In this document: in pieces, positions 59,126 to 64,000 of the stretch
Position numbering within the stretch: position 1 is the first letter of the stretch
Layout of the letters: each line of letters begins with the position of its first letter
Origin: SIG607 sp045590395
GTDB taxonomy: Bacteria; Bacillota; Clostridia; Oscillospirales; Acutalibacteraceae
Assembly: GCA_045590395.1 (NCBI GenBank)
Contig: JAZNQX010000063.1
Coordinates: forward strand, 11,260-75,259
Direction of reading: 5' to 3'
DNA: 64,000 nt
Made by a program: the position numbers and the translations under genes
Notes under the pieces: model-generated
Databases searched by the model: none
Told to the model about the DNA's origin: nothing
The model's input: only the letters and a program-made list of their open reading frames with translations

Positions 59126-59896
59126 ATGAAGCAACGGGACGAACTTAAAACAAAAAGAAGAAACAGAAGAAAAAGAAGAAAAACTGCTCTTCTTGTTTTT
59201 CTGTTGCTGGTTGCTGTCGGTCTTCTTTTCGGTTTGTCCGTTACCGTGTTTTTCCCCATAAAGCACATTGAAGTTCAGGGCAGTAGCTTTTATACGGCAG
59301 AAACCGTAGCAGAGGCTACAGAAATTAAAGTAAAAGATAATTTACTTTTAGTAAATGAAGAAAAAATACTGTCAAAGGTGCAAAACAAACTGCCTTTTGT
59401 TGATAACATAAAAATTACAAGAAAATTCCCCGATACCCTGAAAATAACCGTTACCGATGCAAGTGAACTTTATTGCTATAAAATCAATGAAATATACTAC
59501 TCATCAGATAAAAAGGGCAGGGTGTTAAAGGAATATACAGAAAAGCCCGATGGTCTTATTTATGTAGAGGCTGAGGCAAAAATTTCGGCAGAGAAAATCA
59601 AAAAAATTACACACAGTGATGAAAATGTGCAAAAGGTGATAGATGCTGTTAGCAATACTGCCGACAGCTTTCCCTTTAAGGCTGATTATATCGACCTTAC
59701 CGATATACATTCTGTAAAGCTTAGCTTTGACAACCGTTTTACAGCCGAGCTTGGCGATACATCTTATGTAAATGAAAAAATGCAGTTGCTTATTACTATG
59801 ATGAAGTCAAAGTCTGAAAACGACAGCGGAACCTTTAGACTTGATATGTGGACACCCGAAAATCATAAGGGTTCATACTTTGAAAACAGCAATTAG
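59126..59896 (+). CDS. ftsQ: Cell division protein FtsQ/DivIB
   Basis: 256 residues. A very basic N-terminus (KTKRRNRRKRRK), one transmembrane segment at about residues 18-40, a POTRA domain starting FFPIKHIEVQGSSFYTAETV, and the FtsQ beta domain with LPFVDNIKITRKFPDTLKITVTDAS. It belongs to the FtsQ-FtsL-FtsB complex that activates septal synthesis. AAGGAG ribosome site in the end of murA. Confidence 0.93.
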   Translation: MKQRDELKTKRRNRRKRRKTALLVFLLLVAVGLLFGLSVTVFFPIKHIEVQGSSFYTAETVAEATEIKVKDNLLLVNEEKILSKVQNKLPFVDNIKITRKFPDTLKITVTDASELYCYKINEIYYSSDKKGRVLKEYTEKPDGLIYVEAEAKISAEKIKKITHSDENVQKVIDAVSNTADSFPFKADYIDLTDIHSVKLSFDNRFTAELGDTSYVNEKMQLLITMMKSKSENDSGTFRLDMWTPENHKGSYFENSN

Positions 59897-59940
59897 CAAT
59901 AAAAAGTTGAAGAAAAATAATATTTTTTGTAAATAACCTA

Positions 59941-59969
59941 TTGAAATTTAAAAATATCTATGTTATTAT
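59941..59969 (+). promoter_or_regulatory. Candidate sigma-A promoter of ftsZ
   Basis: TTGAAA (59941-59946) and TATTAT (59964-59969) with 17 bp between, in the 137-nt AT-rich gap before ftsZ. Confidence 0.6.
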
Positions 59970-60033
59970 TATTTTGTGTTTTAATAGTTTAATGCAAAAT
60001 GTTGTTTAAATTTTAAAAATGGAGGAATTCACA

Positions 60034-61098
60034 ATGCCTTTCGGAATTGGAAATGAAACTGAAGATGTTGTTCAGATTAAAGTAGTAGGTGTCGGCGGCG
60101 GCGGCGGAAACGCTGTTAACCGTATGGTAGATGCCGGTGTAAAGGGTGTTGAGTTTATTGCTATCAACACTGATAAAGCTGCATTATTCTTATCTAAGGC
60201 TAATCAGAAGCTTCAGATAGGTGATAAGACCACAGGCGGCAAGGGTGCAGGTGCTAACCCCGAAAAGGGTAAGGCTGCTGCTGAAGAGGCTGCTGATGAG
60301 ATTACAGCTGCAATCAGCTCTGCTGATATGATATTCATTACTGCAGGTATGGGTGGCGGAACCGGTACAGGTGCTGCTCCTGTTGTTGCACGTATTGCTA
60401 AGGAACTCGGCGTACTTACTGTTGGTATCGTTACTAAGCCTTTTGGCTTTGAAGGTAAAAAGCGTATGCAGCAGGCTGAGGCTGGTATTGCCGCTCTTAA
60501 AGAGCAGGTTGATAGCCTTATCGTTATTCCTAACGAGCGCCTTAAGTTCGTTTCCGAGCAGAAGATTACCTTTAAGAACGCATTTGATATCGCTGATGAT
60601 GTTCTCCGTCAGGGCGTACAGAGCATTACCGAGCTTATAAACGAAACTGCTCTTGTTAATCTTGACTTTGCTGACGTTACAGCCATTATGGCTGATGCAG
60701 GCTATGCTCACATGGGTGTTGACTATGCTAGCGGTCGTGACAAGGCTGGAGAAGCTGCTCGTGCTGCTATCAGCAGTCCCCTTATCGAAACCTCTATGGA
60801 TAACGCTAAGGGTGTTATCATCAGCATTACAGGTTCTGAAGATATCGGTCTTGAAGAGGTTGAACTTGCTTCTAATATCATCGCTGATATGGCTCATCCC
60901 GATGCAACAATTATCTGGGGTGCTAAGTTCGACGATACCCTTGAAGATGCTATCCGCGTAACTGTTGTTGCTACCGGTCTTGGTGATGACGACGGTAAGC
61001 GCAATGCTGACCTTGCATCTCAGTACGGTGGTTTGGTACAGAGCGAAGATGAGGACGAAAATTACACCGACCTTATCGATATTTTCAACAACAAATAA
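60034..61098 (+). CDS. ftsZ: Cell division protein FtsZ
   Basis: 354 residues from ATG 60034, which follows GGAGG (60021-60025); the ATG at 60019 overlaps that site. The tubulin fold shows VGVGGGGGNAVNRMVDAG, the T-loop GGGTGTGAAPVVARIAKE, FEGKKRMQQAEAGI and NLDFADVTAIMADAG with the catalytic aspartates. Polymers form the division ring. After the globular domain only about 20 residues remain, ending DLIDIFNNK. The long linker and the usual DIPxFLR-like C-terminal peptide are reduced. ftsA, often upstream, is absent. Codon choice differs slightly (more GCT) as for a highly expressed gene. Confidence 0.98.
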   Translation: MPFGIGNETEDVVQIKVVGVGGGGGNAVNRMVDAGVKGVEFIAINTDKAALFLSKANQKLQIGDKTTGGKGAGANPEKGKAAAEEAADEITAAISSADMIFITAGMGGGTGTGAAPVVARIAKELGVLTVGIVTKPFGFEGKKRMQQAEAGIAALKEQVDSLIVIPNERLKFVSEQKITFKNAFDIADDVLRQGVQSITELINETALVNLDFADVTAIMADAGYAHMGVDYASGRDKAGEAARAAISSPLIETSMDNAKGVIISITGSEDIGLEEVELASNIIADMAHPDATIIWGAKFDDTLEDAIRVTVVATGLGDDDGKRNADLASQYGGLVQSEDEDENYTDLIDIFNNK

Positions 61099-61109
61099 TT
61101 AAATAAATG

Positions 61110-61141
61110 TAGCGGGACGCGTTATGCGTCCCGCTTTTTTT
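61110..61141 (+). terminator. Terminator of ftsZ
   Basis: AGCGGGACGC pairs with GCGTCCCGCT around GTTAT and is followed by seven T residues. Confidence 0.93.
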
Positions 61142-61214
61142 AGCATATAAGAAGGGTATAAAGTATTATACCTTCGAATTTGTAATTATTTTGTAACATT
61201 TTCGAAATTTACTC

Positions 61215-61243
61215 TTGAATTATATGCAGTTTTTGTGTAAAAT
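61215..61243 (+). promoter_or_regulatory. Sigma-A promoter of the PucR-like gene (and ftsEX)
   Basis: TTGAAT (61215-61220) and TAAAAT (61238-61243), 17 bp apart with TG before the -10. Confidence 0.8.
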
Positions 61244-61285
61244 GGTAGTGTGAGTATTTATTTTTTCTCGAAAGGAATGTGCAAT

Positions 61286-62368
61286 ATGTCAAATCGCTTA
61301 TTTCAGGGTGTAATTCATCAGATGAAGGATACTATTGATAAGACCTTCGGTGTTATTGATGAAAACAATACTGTTATTGCCTGTAGCGAACTTGGAAAGA
61401 TAGGAGAGGTGCTTAACGTATCGTACGAATTACCTGTTGGTAATGAGTGCGCTGTGGCTGACGGCTATACCTTTAAATCTATAAATCCCGGTCAGAGCAA
61501 CGATTATATTATTTTCGTAGAGGGCGATGACCTTATTGCCGAAAAATATTGCGCAGTTATCGCTGTTGCTTTTATGAACATCAAGTTTTACTATGACGAA
61601 AAGTATGACAGAGGCAACTTTATTAAAAATATAATTCTTGATAACATTCTTCCGGGAGATATTTATCTTAAAGCAAGAGAGCTTTATTTTAATTCCGATG
61701 TTATGCGTACCGTTATTTTAATAAGGGTAAGTGAACCGGGAGATGTTTCGGTATATGATGTTATTCAAAATCTTTTCCCCGACAAAGCAAAGGATTTTGT
61801 TGTTAACATTAACGAAACCGATATTGCTCTTATTAAAGAAACGAAGCCTGGCATAGAGATAAAGGATATCGAAAAACTTGCCACCTCTATTGCCGATACC
61901 TTAACCGGTGAATTTTATGCTCACGCTACAATCGGTGTAGGTACTACAGTTGATAATCTTAAAGACCTTGCCCGTTCCTTTAAAGAGGCTCAAACAGCCC
62001 TTGAGGTTGGTAAGGTGTTTGATACCGACAAGACTATTGTTTGCTACAACAGTCTTGGTATTGCCCGTCTTATTTATCAGCTTCCTACCACATTGTGCGA
62101 ATCCTTCCTTAAGGAAGTTTTCAAGCGCGGTTCTATTGAAAGTCTTGACCAGGAAACTCTCTTTACCATTCAGAAATTCTTTGAGAATAATCTTAACGTT
62201 TCCGAAACCTCAAGAAAGCTTTTTGTTCACCGCAATACTCTTGTTTACCGTCTTGAAAAAATAAAGAAGATAACCGGTCTTGACCTTCGTGAGTTTGACC
62301 ACGCAATTATCTTCAAAATTGCTCTTATGGTAAACAAATATCTTAAGTCTAACCCCATTAAGTATTAA
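61286..62368 (+). CDS. PucR/CdaR-type helix-turn-helix regulator
   Basis: 360 residues from ATG 61286, 9 nt after AAAGGA. The last 70 residues carry the PucR-type C-terminal HTH (FFENNLNVSETSRKLFVHRNTLVYRLEKI, then TGLDLREFDHAIIFKIAL). The middle has a degenerate GGDEF-like region (ATIGVGTTVDNLKDLARSFKEAQTALEVG). The N-terminal 120 residues resemble a sensory domain (VIDENNTVIACSELGKIGEV). Such proteins act as transcription regulators responding to small molecules. It lies between ftsZ and ftsE, 18 nt before ftsE, so it is probably co-transcribed with ftsEX. Target genes and ligand are unknown. Confidence 0.87.
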   Translation: MSNRLFQGVIHQMKDTIDKTFGVIDENNTVIACSELGKIGEVLNVSYELPVGNECAVADGYTFKSINPGQSNDYIIFVEGDDLIAEKYCAVIAVAFMNIKFYYDEKYDRGNFIKNIILDNILPGDIYLKARELYFNSDVMRTVILIRVSEPGDVSVYDVIQNLFPDKAKDFVVNINETDIALIKETKPGIEIKDIEKLATSIADTLTGEFYAHATIGVGTTVDNLKDLARSFKEAQTALEVGKVFDTDKTIVCYNSLGIARLIYQLPTTLCESFLKEVFKRGSIESLDQETLFTIQKFFENNLNVSETSRKLFVHRNTLVYRLEKIKKITGLDLREFDHAIIFKIALMVNKYLKSNPIKY

Positions 62369-62386
62369 AAGAAAGTTGGAATTTTT

Positions 62387-63109
62387 GTGTCAGAGATTCA
62401 GTCAGGCTTTAATGCTGAAAAGCCGGTAATTGAATTTAAGGGTGTTTCAAAAATATATCAGACAGGTACTCACGCCATAAGTGATGTAAATATCACTATA
62501 AACAGCGGAGAATTTGTTTTCGTGGTAGGCTCATCAGGTGCAGGTAAAAGTACCTTTATGAAGCTTATTATGCGTGAGGAAAAGCCTAATACAGGCGTTA
62601 TTAACGTAAACGGATATGAGCTTACTAAAATGCGTCATAAGCAGGTTCCTATGCTCAGACGTACCATGGGTATAGTTTTTCAGGATTTCAGACTAATCCC
62701 CAATATGAATGTATATGAAAACGTTGCTTTTGCTATGCACGTTACAGGTGCTAACAGCCGTGACATTCGTCTTCAGGTAACTAAGGCGCTATCTCTTGTG
62801 GGCCTTGGTGAAAAGGCGCGTTCCATGCCTAATCAGCTTTCAGGTGGCGAACAGCAGCGTGTTGGTCTCGCACGTGCTCTTGTAAATAATCCCAGTCTTA
62901 TTATTGCGGACGAGCCTACAGGTAATGTAGACCCCAATATGTCCTATGAAATAGTATCCCTTCTTACTGAAATTAACCGCAGAGGCACAACCGTGCTTAT
63001 GGTAACACACGACCATAACCTTGTTCGTGATTTCGGGCATAGAGTTATTATGCTTGATAAGGGTAGAATAGTTGCCGACAATGTGGGAGGTAAGATAGAT
63101 GAAAATTAG
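62387..63109 (+). CDS. ftsE: Cell division ATP-binding protein FtsE
   Basis: 240 residues from GTG 62387 (GAAAGTTGGA upstream). ABC ATPase with Walker A VGSSGAGKSTFMKLIM, Q-loop GIVFQDFRLIPNMNVYENV, signature LSGGEQQRVGLARAL, Walker B LIIADEPTGNVDP and the H-loop VTHDHNL. With FtsX it controls peptidoglycan hydrolases during division. It overlaps ftsX by 11 nt. An N-terminal extension of about 12 residues precedes the usual FtsE start. Confidence 0.97.
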   Translation: MSEIQSGFNAEKPVIEFKGVSKIYQTGTHAISDVNITINSGEFVFVVGSSGAGKSTFMKLIMREEKPNTGVINVNGYELTKMRHKQVPMLRRTMGIVFQDFRLIPNMNVYENVAFAMHVTGANSRDIRLQVTKALSLVGLGEKARSMPNQLSGGEQQRVGLARALVNNPSLIIADEPTGNVDPNMSYEIVSLLTEINRRGTTVLMVTHDHNLVRDFGHRVIMLDKGRIVADNVGGKIDEN

Positions 63110-64000
63110 CAGTATGAGATATCTTACCAAGGAAGGTCTTAAAAATGTATGGGTAAACCGCCTTATGACCCTTTCGTCAATAGGTGTGCTTGTTGCTTGT
63201 ATGGTGCTTATAGGTCTTTCGGTGCTTCTTTCTATGAATGTTACCAAAATTATAGGTAATCTTGAACAGCAGAATGTTATAATGGTCTTTTTTGACGATT
63301 ATAATGCTGCCCGTTATGATATAAACGGCAGAACTGCTCCTGAAGGTGCTGAGCTTGACGATAACGGCATCTGCGATGAAATGTATACCGTTCATAATGA
63401 GGACGAAGCCAAGGCTATTTGCTACGAAATAGGCAGTCTTGAGAATATTGCCTCTGCTGACTTTGTGTCAAGGGAAGAGGCTCTTGAAATTGTTAAAAAG
63501 AATATGAGCGATAAAGCTGAAGCGGCTATTGATGCTCTTGAGGGAGAAAATAACCCCTTGTCTATGGGCGCCAGAGTTACAATGGTAAGCCTTGAGGATT
63601 TTGATGAAACCGTTGAAAATATTAAAAAAATCAGCGGTGTAAACGCCATTCAGGCGCAAACCGACCTTGCTGAAAAAATCACCTCTATAAAGAACGGTAT
63701 TTTTATTGCAGGTACCGCAATTATATCTATTCTTCTCATTATTTCACTTATCATAGTTTCAAACACAATTCGTGTTACTATGTATAACAGAAAGCTTGAA
63801 ATTAGTATTATGAAGGCAGTTGGTGCAACCGACGGATTTATCAGAATTCCCTTTATTGTAGAGGGTGTTGCTATAGGTCTTATTTCGGCTGTGATTCCCG
63901 AAGGTCTGCTTTATTGCTGTTACCGTGTTGCCGCCGAAGCTATACTGTCGGGCGCAGGTAATTTTGAGCTTATCTCGTTCTCATCTAAAGCATTCTTGCT
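63099..64000 (+). CDS. ftsX: Cell division protein FtsX, 5' part (continues beyond window)
   Basis: About 300 residues visible from ATG 63099, preceded by GGGAGGTAAG. A basic N-terminus (MRYLTKEGLKNVWVNRLMTL) leads into a first transmembrane segment (SSIGVLVACMVLIGLSVLL) and a large extracytoplasmic domain of about 150 residues. The FtsX permease region follows (AGTAIISILLIISLIIVSNTIRVTMYNRKLEISIMKAVGA). No stop occurs before the window end. The extracytoplasmic domain has an acidic stretch (RTAPEGAELDDNGICDE) longer than in short FtsX proteins. Confidence 0.95.
   Translation, partial: MKISSMRYLTKEGLKNVWVNRLMTLSSIGVLVACMVLIGLSVLLSMNVTKIIGNLEQQNVIMVFFDDYNAARYDINGRTAPEGAELDDNGICDEMYTVHNEDEAKAICYEIGSLENIASADFVSREEALEIVKKNMSDKAEAAIDALEGENNPLSMGARVTMVSLEDFDETVENIKKISGVNAIQAQTDLAEKITSIKNGIFIAGTAIISILLIISLIIVSNTIRVTMYNRKLEISIMKAVGATDGFIRIPFIVEGVAIGLISAVIPEGLLYCCYRVAAEAILSGAGNFELISFSSKAFL

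Overview
The window is a continuous piece of a low-to-moderate GC Firmicutes chromosome. It most likely comes from a spore-forming anaerobic Clostridia (Oscillospiraceae/Ruminococcaceae-like). The grounds are: a perfect CIRCE operator before groES-groEL, three T-box leaders, an L20-type leader before infC-rpmI-rplT, a YunB-type sporulation protein, CdaA/CdaR, MraZ with its repeat box, a folate-dependent TrmFO, and a ferredoxin-linked 2-oxoacid oxidoreductase. Almost every gene is on the + strand. No phage, transposase, integrase or CRISPR array was seen.

Layout. 1-2.4 kb: tail of a lipid kinase, then groES-groEL. 2.4-3.3 kb: a non-coding region built around a minus-strand tRNA-Leu with unusual flanking repeats. 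3.3-10.1 kb: cytidylate-kinase-like protein, yunB, a minus-strand ACT/NUDIX pair, an AI-2E-type permease, DUF3343 plus cysteine desulfurase, cdaA-cdaR. 10.2-14.5 kb: small membrane protein, recD2, comF, mreB-like. 14.5-33.3 kb: infC-rpmI-rplT, then a long close-packed housekeeping run (rRNA methyltransferase, dprA, topA, trmFO, plsX, rnc, radical SAM, smc, ftsY, rdgB, yhbY, nadD, yqeK, rsfS, leuS). 33.3-33.9 kb: tRNA-Lys with a repeat related to the one at tRNA-Leu, then a palindromic hairpin array. 34-48.7 kb: a metabolic island with three T-boxes. 48.7-64 kb: the dcw cell wall/division cluster from mraZ to ftsZ, a PucR-like regulator and ftsE-ftsX (cut by the window end).

How parts work together. 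The 34-48.7 kb island joins acyl-CoA ligases, a four-subunit VOR/KOR-type 2-oxoacid:ferredoxin oxidoreductase, a branched-chain aminotransferase and a 2-isopropylmalate-synthase-like protein. Because expression is gated by T-boxes (induced by uncharged tRNA), the set reads best as amino-acid synthesis from short branched or aryl acids (acid to acyl-CoA, reductive carboxylation to 2-oxoacid, transamination) rather than amino-acid breakdown. This is inference.

Most unusual material. (1) A roughly 200-nt structured repeat lies directly downstream of both tRNA genes. In each case it ends in a second copy of that tRNA's own 3' end and is followed by a second terminator. (2) The tRNA-Leu is also preceded by a copy of its own 5' end, so a complete tRNA gene is nested between two tRNA halves. 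(3) A symmetrical array of eight nonamers with small hairpins sits at 33694-33865. (4) Two tandem HTH-cupin-acyl-CoA-ligase fusions each have their own T-box. (5) A LeuA-like protein under a probable leucine T-box has lost the residues expected for catalysis.
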